A stretch of 13,187 nucleotides of DNA from NCBI GenBank assembly GCA_031267175.1, contig JAIRZP010000153.1, positions 1 through 13,187 of the forward strand, in the 5' to 3' direction. Numbering within the stretch: the first letter of the stretch is position 1; the number at the start of each line of letters is the position of its first letter. The notes below the pieces were generated by a model. That model made no database searches. It was not told the origin of the DNA and saw only the letters and a list, made by a program, of their open reading frames with translations. Shown piece after piece: positions 1 through 5,875 of the stretch. Origin of the DNA: Coriobacteriales bacterium (GTDB lineage Bacteria > Actinomycetota > Coriobacteriia > Coriobacteriales > UBA8131). Position numbers and translations under genes: made by a program.

Positions 1-1
1 G

Positions 2-1054
2 TTGGAAAACGACAGCCTCTTTGCCGACCTCATCCTGCCGGTGACCACCTGCCTGGAGGACGAGGACAGCATGGGGGCCTCGATGATCTCCTCATTCAAG
101 TGGGCCGGCACCCAGCAACCCGCCAGCGACGTGGTGGGCGAGTCCAAGAGCGACTACCACATCGCGCTGGAGATAGGCAAGCGTTTTGGTGTGGACGAGA
201 ACATCAGCCAGGGCATGACCGATGCCGAGTGGCTGGAGTATGCCCACAACAACAGCCCGCTGACCCAAGAGGTGTCCTGGGAGGACATCAAGGCCAAGCA
301 GTACTACCTGCCCAAGCTCGAAGCCAACTGGCAGGAGCGCACCCCCGGCATGCGCAACTTCTACGAGGATCCCGAGCAGTTCCCGCTGGACACGCCTTCT
401 GGCAAGCTGGAGTTCTGGAGCTCTGCTCTGGCCGAGCACTTCCCGGACGACCATGAGCGTGAGCCTATGGCCCGCTGGATGATCGGTGGCCCGGCCAGTG
501 AGGGCTGGACACACGATGAGACGCAGTGGGGTGAGAAAGCCAAGAATTACCCGCTGCTGATGACCGCAAACCCGGCCCGCTTCCGTATTCATGTCCAGGG
601 CGACGACATCTCCTGGTTCCGCGAGATCGAGACGGTCAAGGTGCGCGGTTTTGACGGCTACGACTATGAGCCCGTCTGGATCGCCCCCGAGGACGCCGAA
701 GTACGCGGCATCAGGCAGAGCGACCTCGTCAAACTATTCAACGACCAGGGCACTATTCTCACCGCCGCCATCATCTCCGAGCGTGTAGCTCCCGGCTCCG
801 TGGTGGTCAACAAGGGTTCGCGGGTTGACCCCATCGCACCTGGTCTCGACCGCGGCGGCGCAGCCAATCTGCTCAGCCCGCCGAGGCCGGTCTCCAAGCA
901 TTGCTGGGGCTTTCCCGTCACCGGCTACCTGCTTGAGGCGGCCAAGGTGGAAGAGACTGAGTACGAAAGCTGGAAGGCCAAGTATCCGGACGCCTTTGCC
1001 AGAGACTACGATCCGGCCATAGGCATCAACTACAAGTCCTGGGTTGTGGACTAG
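2..1054 (+). CDS. Molybdopterin (bis-MGD) oxidoreductase large subunit, transhydroxylase-like, 5'-truncated by the window
   Basis: This is the C-terminal 350 residues of a DMSO-reductase-superfamily catalytic subunit. The frame is open from the first bases, so the TTG at position 2 is an internal Leu codon and not a start. Visible family marks are the FADLILP segment (about residues 7-13, the usual 'ADIVLP' stretch before the Cys/Glu-rich strand), TPSGKLEF (131-138), and a C-terminal molybdopterin-dinucleotide-binding domain from about residue 183 (YPLLMTANPARFRIH) to the end, with DAEVRGI, DLVKLFNDQG and DRGGAANLLSP. The last block, DRGG-x-x-N-(I/L)-L-(S/T)-P, together with the partner subunit, recalls pyrogallol-phloroglucinol transhydroxylase (about 875 residues), so roughly 500 residues lie upstream. 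Family membership is very likely. The transhydroxylase-like subtype is inferred from remembered family sequences, not an alignment, and the substrate is unknown. It is probably cytoplasmic, since the partner subunit has no export signal, but this gene's own N-terminus is not visible. Confidence 0.88.
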   Translation: MENDSLFADLILPVTTCLEDEDSMGASMISSFKWAGTQQPASDVVGESKSDYHIALEIGKRFGVDENISQGMTDAEWLEYAHNNSPLTQEVSWEDIKAKQYYLPKLEANWQERTPGMRNFYEDPEQFPLDTPSGKLEFWSSALAEHFPDDHEREPMARWMIGGPASEGWTHDETQWGEKAKNYPLLMTANPARFRIHVQGDDISWFREIETVKVRGFDGYDYEPVWIAPEDAEVRGIRQSDLVKLFNDQGTILTAAIISERVAPGSVVVNKGSRVDPIAPGLDRGGAANLLSPPRPVSKHCWGFPVTGYLLEAAKVEETEYESWKAKYPDAFARDYDPAIGINYKSWVVD

Positions 1055-1075
1055 AGAAGGGGAGGCGAGAGTAAC

Positions 1076-1870
1076 ATGAAGGTATTCGTTATTGATATGA
1101 AGGACTGCGTCGGCTGCCATAACTGTCAGGTAGGCTGCAAGGACGAGCACTGTGGTCAGGCCTGGCTGCCCTACGCCGAGGCCCAGCCAGAGGTAGGACA
1201 GTTCTGGTGCAAGGTAGACCAGACCGAGCGCGGCAAACGGCCGCACGTCAAGGTGTCCTACCAGCCCCGCATCTGCCAGCATTGCGACAACGCTCCCTGC
1301 ATCAAGGCGGCTCCGGACGCCGTCTACAAGCGCGAGGACGGCCTGGTCATCATCGATCCGGACAAGGCCAGGGGCAACAAGAAGATCGTCGCGAGCTGCC
1401 CCTACAACGTCATCTATTGGAACGAAAGCTTGCAGCTGCCCCAGAAGTGCACCGGCTGTGCGCACCTGTTAGACGGCGACCATCCCATCAGCGTGCCGCG
1501 CTGCGTGGACAACTGCCATCTGGGCATCATCAAGTTTGGTGAGGAGAGTGAGTTCGATCTCTCCGGCATGGAGGTGCTACACCCCGAGTACGGCACCAAG
1601 CCGCGGGTCTACTACACCGCCCTGCCCAGGAAGTTCGTGGCTGGCACGGTCTATGACCCGGAGGCCGAAGAAGTGTATGTGGGCGCCAAGGCAACACTCA
1701 GCGGTGAGGCTGGCACCTTCAGCGTCATCACCGATAGTTGGGGCGACTTCTGGCTCAGGAACCTGCCGGATGCCGACTTCACGTTGACCATCGAGGCCGC
1801 TGGCAAGACCAAGAGCATGGCGGTCAGCACCAAGACGGCCGATGTGGGCTTAGGCGACATCGCGGTATAG
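1076..1870 (+). CDS. 4Fe-4S iron-sulfur subunit of the molybdenum enzyme, with C-terminal beta-barrel-like domain
   Basis: A 264-residue electron-transfer subunit starting 21 bases after the large subunit, with ribosome binding site AAGGGGAGG at 1057-1065. Twelve cysteines have cluster-ligand spacing: C11/C14/C17/C21, C67/C70/C75 plus C108 (in CPY), and C125/C128/C143/C147. That fits three [4Fe-4S] clusters, one fewer than the four of DmsB-type respiratory subunits. Residues from about 186 to 264 form a separate beta-rich domain (VGAKATL, GDFWLRNLPDADFTL, DVGLGDIAV) of the carboxypeptidase-regulatory or Cna-B type. Two ferredoxin-like modules, three clusters, a C-terminal beta domain and a length near 275 residues are the architecture of the transhydroxylase small subunit of Pelobacter acidigallici. 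Shared pieces include HCxNAPC, AVYxREDG, QKCTxCAHLLD and GTKPRVYY. There is no Tat or Sec signal and no membrane segment, so a soluble cytoplasmic heterodimer is inferred. In the known enzyme the net reaction is redox-neutral hydroxyl transfer; whether this one is a transhydroxylase, dehydroxylase or reductase cannot be read from the sequence. Confidence 0.92.
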   Translation: MKVFVIDMKDCVGCHNCQVGCKDEHCGQAWLPYAEAQPEVGQFWCKVDQTERGKRPHVKVSYQPRICQHCDNAPCIKAAPDAVYKREDGLVIIDPDKARGNKKIVASCPYNVIYWNESLQLPQKCTGCAHLLDGDHPISVPRCVDNCHLGIIKFGEESEFDLSGMEVLHPEYGTKPRVYYTALPRKFVAGTVYDPEAEEVYVGAKATLSGEAGTFSVITDSWGDFWLRNLPDADFTLTIEAAGKTKSMAVSTKTADVGLGDIAV

Positions 1871-1966
1871 GTTCAAGGTTTAGGCATGAGGTCAAGGGTC
1901 AAAGGTGAGGAAGATTCAGGTATAACCAGCTCCAAGCCTTTGACCTTGGATCTCAAATCTTGAACC
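1870..1966. repeat. 97-base imperfect inverted repeat
   Basis: The left arm is 1870-1905 and the right arm 1937-1966, with a 31-base spacer. The arm tips match exactly (GGTTCAAG against CTTGAACC), as do the inner ends (CAAGG or GGTCAAAGG against CCTTTGACC). The middle of each arm is imperfect. The left arm also carries short direct repeats TCAAGG, TCAAGG and TCAAAGG. It starts at the last base of the iron-sulfur subunit stop codon and fills most of the 144-base gap before the zinc-ribbon gene. It could be a dispersed intergenic palindrome (REP- or MITE-like) or an mRNA processing or attenuation hairpin. There is no U-tract typical of an intrinsic terminator. Confidence 0.7.
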
Positions 1967-2014
1967 AGATAGCGTCAGCAAGCAATTGAGAGAGCAGGAT
2001 TGGGAGAATTAACT

Positions 2015-2377
2015 ATGTGCTTCAGACCAGCGGAGATTCAGCTGAACAAGTGCCCTCAATGCGGCAAGGTCAACAAGCCTATTGCCAGGGAATGTGCGGA
2101 ATGCGGTGAACCCCTCAATGCCGCTGCCCCGATGGTGACCTGTCCGATCTGCGGTCTGCAGAATCCGGCAACTGCCACCGAGTGCGGCCAGTGTGGTGCC
2201 ACCGAGGCCCAGATCATGGCCGCCATGGCCAAGGGCGGCGGAGCCCCCAAGCCGCCAACGGCACCACGATCGGCACCCGGTGCGCCCAAGCCGCCAACAG
2301 CACCAAGCGCCCCCAAACCGCCAGTGGCACCAGGTGCGCCCAAGCCGCCAGCGGTTCCTCCCGGCCTGTCAAGATAA
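2015..2377 (+). CDS. MCFRP-type double zinc-ribbon protein with Pro/Ala-rich tail
   Basis: A 120-residue protein of unknown function. ATG 2015 is preferred over an in-frame TTG at 2000 because GGGAG at 2002-2006 is well spaced for it and the MCFRP N-terminus looks intact. Two tandem rubredoxin-like zinc ribbons follow: C13-x2-C16 with C27-x2-C30, and C43-x2-C46 with C57-x2-C60. Both have the form CPxCGxxNxxxAxxCxxCG. After an Ala/Met/Gly-rich linker, residues 77-115 hold four APKPP units and are probably disordered. There is no membrane segment or signal. Small proteins starting MCFRP with zinc ribbons and APKPP-like tails are, as I recall, found in anaerobic Actinomycetota and Chloroflexota. 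A role as an adaptor or assembly/partner factor for the adjacent molybdenum enzyme is only a guess from its position. The call of two zinc ribbons is firm; function is not known. Confidence 0.85.
   Translation: MCFRPAEIQLNKCPQCGKVNKPIARECAECGEPLNAAAPMVTCPICGLQNPATATECGQCGATEAQIMAAMAKGGGAPKPPTAPRSAPGAPKPPTAPSAPKPPVAPGAPKPPAVPPGLSR
2243..2359 (+). repeat. Four degenerate copies of an APKPP-coding repeat
   Basis: Inside the zinc-ribbon gene, four roughly 24-base units encode APKPPTAP, APKPPTAP, APKPPVAP and APKPPAVP, separated by 0-5 extra codons. The DNA copies differ mainly at third positions (AAGCCGCCAAC, AAACCGCCAGT and similar). This shows amplification followed by drift, and makes the tract a likely site of length variation between strains. 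Confidence 0.75.
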
Positions 2378-2413
2378 ACGGAAGGAGGCAGCCGACGCAA
2401 TCAAGGTACATGG

Positions 2414-2447
2414 TGGCGGGCTTGGAATTGGGCTCCAAAGCCCGCCA
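2414..2447 (+). other. Strong intercistronic hairpin
   Basis: TGGCGGGCTT (2414-2423) pairs perfectly with AAGCCCGCCA (2438-2447). A further GGA/TCC pairing inside is offset by one bulged A, leaving a 7-base loop. It sits 37 bases after the zinc-ribbon stop codon and ends 57 bases before the VOC start. No run of T follows, so a classical intrinsic terminator is doubtful. An mRNA stability or processing element, or a weak terminator that adjusts expression between the two genes, is possible. Confidence 0.6.
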
Positions 2448-2504
2448 GACAATACGCTCTCAGTAAGTACTCATGCCGGAATATCTTAACAAGGAGGTAC
2501 CATC

Positions 2505-3017
2505 ATGCCCGAAAGCATCCTGAATAAGTATGCCACAAATCAGATTTCCTATTACGTCGAGGATATGGAGGCCTTTGCCAGGGCGCATATGGCGCTGTTT
2601 GGCTCAGGGCCGTTCTTCTATATGGATCCCATGACTCAGACCATCACCTATAAAGGCGAGCAGGTCGAACTCACCATGGCCACCGCCTTTGGCCAGTTTG
2701 GTGAGCTGCAAATAGAGCTGGTGCAGGTCTTAAGCGAACCCAACCCCTACGAGGAGTTGGGCCGTTATGGCTTCCACCACTTTTCCAATTGGGTGGATGA
2801 TTTTGACGCCGCCCTGGCCCACTTTGACAGCCTGGGCTACCAGCCGCTCTTCACTATGGAGTCGGGCGGCGGCTTGCGAGTGGCGTATATCGACCTGTTG
2901 GCGGACTATGGCCACTACCTGGAGATACACGCCCCCATCAAGCAGGTTTGGGATATGTTCAAGAAGGCATCGGAAGATTGGGACGGAAGCGACCCCTGGC
3001 GCAAGATGGGCCGCTGA
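2505..3017 (+). CDS. VOC (glyoxalase-fold) family protein, methylmalonyl-CoA-epimerase-like
   Basis: A 170-residue protein with a textbook ribosome binding site, AAGGAGGT at 2491-2498, six bases before ATG 2505. It shows the two beta-alpha-beta-beta-beta halves of the vicinal-oxygen-chelate fold: ISYYVEDMEAFARAHMALFGSGPF (14-37) and FSNWVDDFDAALAHFDSLGYQPLF (93-116). Candidate metal ligands in the epimerase/glyoxalase positions are Q13 (where His is common), E71 in LQIEL, H91 or H92 in GFHHF, and E140 in YLEIHAP. The family includes epimerases, isomerases, lyases and extradiol dioxygenases. Given the dehydrogenase neighbours, a role on a carbonyl or enolisable pathway intermediate is inferred. 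Oxygen-dependent ring cleavage is unlikely in an anaerobe. A paralogue about 54% identical over its first 87 residues lies at 12821 but is frameshifted. Confidence 0.85.
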   Translation: MPESILNKYATNQISYYVEDMEAFARAHMALFGSGPFFYMDPMTQTITYKGEQVELTMATAFGQFGELQIELVQVLSEPNPYEELGRYGFHHFSNWVDDFDAALAHFDSLGYQPLFTMESGGGLRVAYIDLLADYGHYLEIHAPIKQVWDMFKKASEDWDGSDPWRKMGR

Positions 3018-3035
3018 GTCAACAGGCAAACCTAA

Positions 3036-3049
3036 GCCGCTCAGGCGGC
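3036..3049 (+). other. Small hairpin just upstream of the dehydrogenase ribosome binding site
   Basis: GCCGC (3036-3040) and GCGGC (3045-3049) form a 5-bp GC-only stem with loop TCAG in the 47-base gap. It ends six bases before the GGAG (3055-3058) used by the next gene. It is too short to be secure by itself, and is listed because it fits the pattern of hairpins in neighbouring gaps. Confidence 0.3.
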
Positions 3050-3064
3050 GGATTGGAGATAATC

Positions 3065-4081
3065 ATGGCAAAGACGACAAAAATGAAAGCGGGACTCTAC
3101 AAGGGAATGCTGGAGGCCGAGATAGTTGAGATTGACAAGCCGGAGATCGGTCCGGACGACATCCTGGTCAAGCCAGTGCGCTCCTCGATCTGCGGCTCTG
3201 ACATCAACGGCGCCGGCGTGGAAGCTGGCAAGCAGTTCGGCCACGAGACCGCCGGCTGGGTGGTGGAGGTTGGCAAGAACGTCAAGGATTTCAAGGTGGG
3301 CGACCGCGCCTGGGTGCACCCCATCCGTGCGGTCTCCAGCATCATCTACACCTGCCAGGTAGGCGGCTTCTCGGAGTTCATCAAGGTTCTCAACGCCACC
3401 GAGGGCCAGGGCGCCTGGCATATACCGGATGAACTGAGCTGGGATGATGCCTCTATAATCGAGCCCTTTGGCGTGGGCACACACGGCAAGAACCGCCCCG
3501 GCGCCAAGCCCGGCGACAACGTGGTGGTCTACGGTGCCGGTTCCATCGGCCTCTTTGCCCTCTGTGGTCTGGTAGCCCAGGGCATCAAGCCCGTGGTAGT
3601 GGATATCGTGCTCTCCGACTACAAGCGGGCGCTGTTGGAGAAGATGGGCGTGATCATTGCGCCGCTGCCCGAGGAGGGCGACAAGTTCGAGTTTCTCAAA
3701 GAGCTGTGGGGCACCGTGCCGCAGCGCGGCTATGGCGAGGCCATCAATGTGGACATTGTGGTGGAGGCTTCCGGCGCACCCTGTATCATCGACGACTTCT
3801 ACAGGCTCTGCAAGCCCAACTCCCGGCTCTCGGTAATCGCCGTGCATCACAAGCCGGTCGAGGTGCCGCTGATGAGGACCATGAGCACCGAGACCGTGAT
3901 CATGGGATCCAACGGCTACGATGACGCAGACATCAACGAGGTCATCGACAATCTGGTTTCAAAGCGCACCGTCGCCAGCGAGCTCATCACTCATCATTTT
4001 GCCTTCAGCGAGTTGGACGCTGCTCTGAAGAAGGCCGCTGATAAGAGCGAGGCCATCAAGGTCGTCGTCGATATGGAGTGA
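3065..4081 (+). CDS. Zinc-type medium-chain alcohol dehydrogenase, structural-zinc lobe missing
   Basis: A 338-residue MDR-superfamily oxidoreductase. ATG 3065 is chosen (GGAG at 3055-3058). The in-frame extension to 2948 would overlap the VOC gene and its peptide looks non-native. The GroES-like domain shows catalytic-zinc residues C43 (in CGSD), H60 and E61 (in GHETAG), and E133 (in IIEPFGVGTH). The Rossmann domain has GAGSIG at 157-162 and an acid, D180, at the end of the second strand (KPVVVD), which favours NAD(H). The usual four-cysteine structural-zinc loop after the GDRAWVHP strand is absent: only about 15 residues with a single Cys97 separate that strand from GGFSEF. It probably interconverts a secondary alcohol or polyol and a ketone. 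Substrate is not determined. It is followed after 87 bases by the first SDR. Confidence 0.9.
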   Translation: MAKTTKMKAGLYKGMLEAEIVEIDKPEIGPDDILVKPVRSSICGSDINGAGVEAGKQFGHETAGWVVEVGKNVKDFKVGDRAWVHPIRAVSSIIYTCQVGGFSEFIKVLNATEGQGAWHIPDELSWDDASIIEPFGVGTHGKNRPGAKPGDNVVVYGAGSIGLFALCGLVAQGIKPVVVDIVLSDYKRALLEKMGVIIAPLPEEGDKFEFLKELWGTVPQRGYGEAINVDIVVEASGAPCIIDDFYRLCKPNSRLSVIAVHHKPVEVPLMRTMSTETVIMGSNGYDDADINEVIDNLVSKRTVASELITHHFAFSELDAALKKAADKSEAIKVVVDME

Positions 4082-4094
4082 AACCTGCACACAA

Positions 4095-4125
4095 GGGTGC
4101 CGGCCGCATTCAACGGTTGGCACCC
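4095..4125 (+). other. Strong intercistronic hairpin, 12-bp stem
   Basis: GGGTGCCGGCCG (4095-4106) can pair as RNA with CGGTTGGCACCC (4114-4125): ten Watson-Crick pairs plus two adjacent G-U wobbles, with a 7-base loop CATTCAA. It lies 13 bases after the dehydrogenase stop codon. The following bases are GGGGCAATG, with no U-tract. It may protect the upstream message, mark a processing site or partially terminate transcription. Confidence 0.6.
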
Positions 4126-4168
4126 GGGGCAATGACAGGGAGGGCATGACAATGATAAGGAGGATACC

Positions 4169-5002
4169 ATGAGTAATGTTTGCATCATAACCGGTGGCGC
4201 CGGCTCCATGGGCCTGGGCGCTGCCGAGGCCATCGGTAAAGAGCTTGGCATGAAGATAGTCCTCGGGGACATATCTGAGGAGGCCATAGACAAGGGCGTA
4301 GCCAAGCTGGCCGAAGCTGGTGTTGAGGCCGACGGCTTTGTTGCCGATGCCAGGAATCAGGAAGAGGCAGCCCAGCTGGTGGCCTATGCCGCAAAGACCG
4401 GCACTCTCAAAGGGCTGATAAACCTGGCCGGCATCTCGCCTAAGGGCGGGCCGGACTATCACGTCAGCTATAAACTGGTCTTTGACATCGCGGTTTGCGG
4501 CACCGTGTTCTGCTCCCAAGAGGCCGCTAAGGCCATGACTGAGGGCGGCTGCATCATCAACATATCTTCGACCTCGCCCTTCCTGGTGCCGGCTGGCACG
4601 ATGCAGGAGGATCTCTATCCGCTCGCCGCCGAGGACTTTAGCGGCTTCCTGGACAAGATGCACGCGGCCCTCGCGGCCTCCGGCGACGAGCAGACGGCGC
4701 GCAACTACGCCTATATGTGGGGCCGGAGATTCATCATCTGGTACACCGAGTGGCTGGCCTGCCAGGTGGGTAAACAGAATATCCGCGTGGTCTCGATAGG
4801 CCCTGGCGTGGTGGATGGACCGATGGTCGAGGAGAGCGGCCTGAACCTGGCCCGGATGAGCGCCATTGGCAGAACCGGCAGGCCGGAGGAGCTGGCAGCG
4901 GTCTACGCCTTCATGCTCAGCGACAAGGCCAGCTACATCAGCGGCACCAACCTGATGGTCGATGGCGGTATCGTCGCGGCCATCCACAATATCAAGCGTT
5001 AA
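4169..5002 (+). CDS. Short-chain dehydrogenase/reductase with Arg in place of the catalytic Lys
   Basis: A 277-residue classical SDR with ribosome binding site AAGGAGG at 4157-4163. The N-terminal nucleotide motif is TGGAGSMGLG (8-17). D34 at the end of the second strand (KIVLGD) favours NAD(H). NLAG (85-88) stands for NNAG, and the catalytic Ser is S134 in NISSTS. The active-site tyrosine is best placed at Y182 in AYMWGRRF, which puts R186 where the YxxxK lysine should be and G185 where Ser is usual. Between Ser and Tyr there is an insertion of about 30 residues (roughly 142-178, acidic and helical), as in 3-alpha-hydroxysteroid-dehydrogenase-like SDRs. The C-terminal GPGVVDGPM, GRTGRPEELA and ISGTNLMVDGG segments are normal. 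A hydroxy/keto oxidoreductase role is likely if Arg supports catalysis; otherwise the reaction may be altered. Alternative: a non-catalytic or lyase-like SDR. Confidence 0.88.
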   Translation: MSNVCIITGGAGSMGLGAAEAIGKELGMKIVLGDISEEAIDKGVAKLAEAGVEADGFVADARNQEEAAQLVAYAAKTGTLKGLINLAGISPKGGPDYHVSYKLVFDIAVCGTVFCSQEAAKAMTEGGCIINISSTSPFLVPAGTMQEDLYPLAAEDFSGFLDKMHAALAASGDEQTARNYAYMWGRRFIIWYTEWLACQVGKQNIRVVSIGPGVVDGPMVEESGLNLARMSAIGRTGRPEELAAVYAFMLSDKASYISGTNLMVDGGIVAAIHNIKR

Positions 5003-5010
5003 CGGCACGT

Positions 5011-5050
5011 GGCACAGAGGCGGCACAGATGGATTGCTCCTCTGTGCCGC
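5011..5050 (+). other. Intercistronic hairpin with two mutually exclusive stems
   Basis: One 3' arm, 5039-5050, can pair with either of two upstream copies of GGCACAGA. Stem A is GCGGCACAGA (5020-5029) with TCTGTGCCGC (5041-5050), ten perfect pairs and an 11-base loop. Stem B is GGCACAGAGG (5011-5020) with CCTCTGTGCC (5039-5048), also ten perfect pairs but with an 18-base loop. It fills half of the 80-base gap between the two SDR genes. No U-tract follows. The geometry resembles a competing-structure switch, but a simple duplicated arm is equally possible. Confidence 0.55.
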
Positions 5051-5082
5051 TGTAAACCGACAAGAAGAGAGGATGCAGGGCT

Positions 5083-5844
5083 ATGGAAAGACTGGACGGC
5101 AAGCGTATCATCGTCATCGGTGGCACGAGCGGCATGGGCGAGACCACGGTGGACGGCTTTCGGGACCTCGGTGCCAAGGTCATCTTCACCGGGCGTAACG
5201 AGGAGGCCGGCAAGACGATAGCAACGCGCTCTGGCGCAGTGTTCAAGCGGCAGGATCTGGCCGAGCATGACACGGTCAAGAAGATCATTGATGAGGCCGT
5301 CTTTGAGCTGGGAGGCTTGGATTCCCTCTTCGTGGTGGCCGCACTACACCCACAGCCTACCCCTACCGAAAACGTGCCCCTGGACGACTTCCTGCGCATC
5401 ATGGACGCCAACGTCACCGGCACTTTTCTGGCTAATCAGGCTGCCTTCCCGCATCTCAAAGAGCACGGCGGCTCGATAGTCAACTTTACCAGCGCCACCG
5501 GCTTTACCGGCTACCCCTACCATGCTTCCTATGCGGCCAGCAAAGGTGCCGTGGCCTCCTTCGTACGCACGGTGGCCGTGGAGTGGGGCAAGTACGGTAT
5601 TCGGGTCAACATGATTGCACCGGCCATATGGACGCCGATGTACGACCGTGCCCGGGCGGCCATGGCGCCTGAGCAGCTGGCAGCCCACGACGCCAACCAG
5701 AAGGTCAACACCCCTCTCAAGGGCCGCCTGGGCGATCCCGTGGAGGACTATCTGCCCGTGGCGGCGTTTCTCGCCAGCGACAGTTCTGGCTTCATGACCG
5801 GGCAGACCTTCAGCGTCGATGGGGGCAAGCTGTTCATGCGTTGA
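5083..5844 (+). CDS. Classical short-chain dehydrogenase/reductase, probably NADP(H)-dependent
   Basis: A 253-residue SDR. ATG 5083 is served by AGAGAGGA at 5066-5073. It carries the glycine motif GGTSGMG (13-19) and a TGR turn with R38 after the second strand, which indicates binding of the NADP(H) 2'-phosphate. The catalytic set is complete: N110 (DANVTG), S137 (NFTSATG), and Y150 and K154 (YAASK). The structural NNAG motif is replaced by VVAALH (84-89). The C-terminus has the usual GQTFSVDGG. Length is typical. It is probably a 3-oxoacyl-reductase-like or cyclic-ketone/alcohol oxidoreductase; the exact substrate is unknown. It stands between the first SDR and the MFS genes with a 31-base gap downstream. 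Together with the NAD-type neighbours it gives the cluster both cofactor specificities. Confidence 0.9.
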   Translation: MERLDGKRIIVIGGTSGMGETTVDGFRDLGAKVIFTGRNEEAGKTIATRSGAVFKRQDLAEHDTVKKIIDEAVFELGGLDSLFVVAALHPQPTPTENVPLDDFLRIMDANVTGTFLANQAAFPHLKEHGGSIVNFTSATGFTGYPYHASYAASKGAVASFVRTVAVEWGKYGIRVNMIAPAIWTPMYDRARAAMAPEQLAAHDANQKVNTPLKGRLGDPVEDYLPVAAFLASDSSGFMTGQTFSVDGGKLFMR

Positions 5845-5875
5845 GCGAAACTCAATACTAAGGAGGAGATTTACA

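Noticed and set aside
1940..1968. TTGACC as a -35 promoter box before the zinc-ribbon gene
   Set aside because: It is part of the inverted-repeat arm and no acceptable -10 hexamer lies 16-18 bases downstream.
2243..2359. Repeated units considered as a CRISPR-like or other non-coding array
   Set aside because: The period follows the reading frame, variation is mostly at third positions, and the units encode APKPP repeats; it is coding sequence.
2948..3064. N-terminal extension of the medium-chain dehydrogenase by 39 codons
   Set aside because: It overlaps the VOC gene in another frame, includes the intergenic hairpin, and ATG 3065 has a suitable GGAG and a normal family N-terminus.
3041..3850. 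Long antisense open frame (269 codons) opposite the medium-chain dehydrogenase
   Set aside because: It mirrors a well-conserved gene, its product is His/Gly/Val-rich without any family motif, and such frames are expected opposite GC-rich codons.
3959..5026. Antisense open frame of 355 codons opposite the first SDR
   Set aside because: It covers the end of one conserved gene, an intergenic hairpin and most of another gene; no motif, no ribosome binding site, low-complexity composition.
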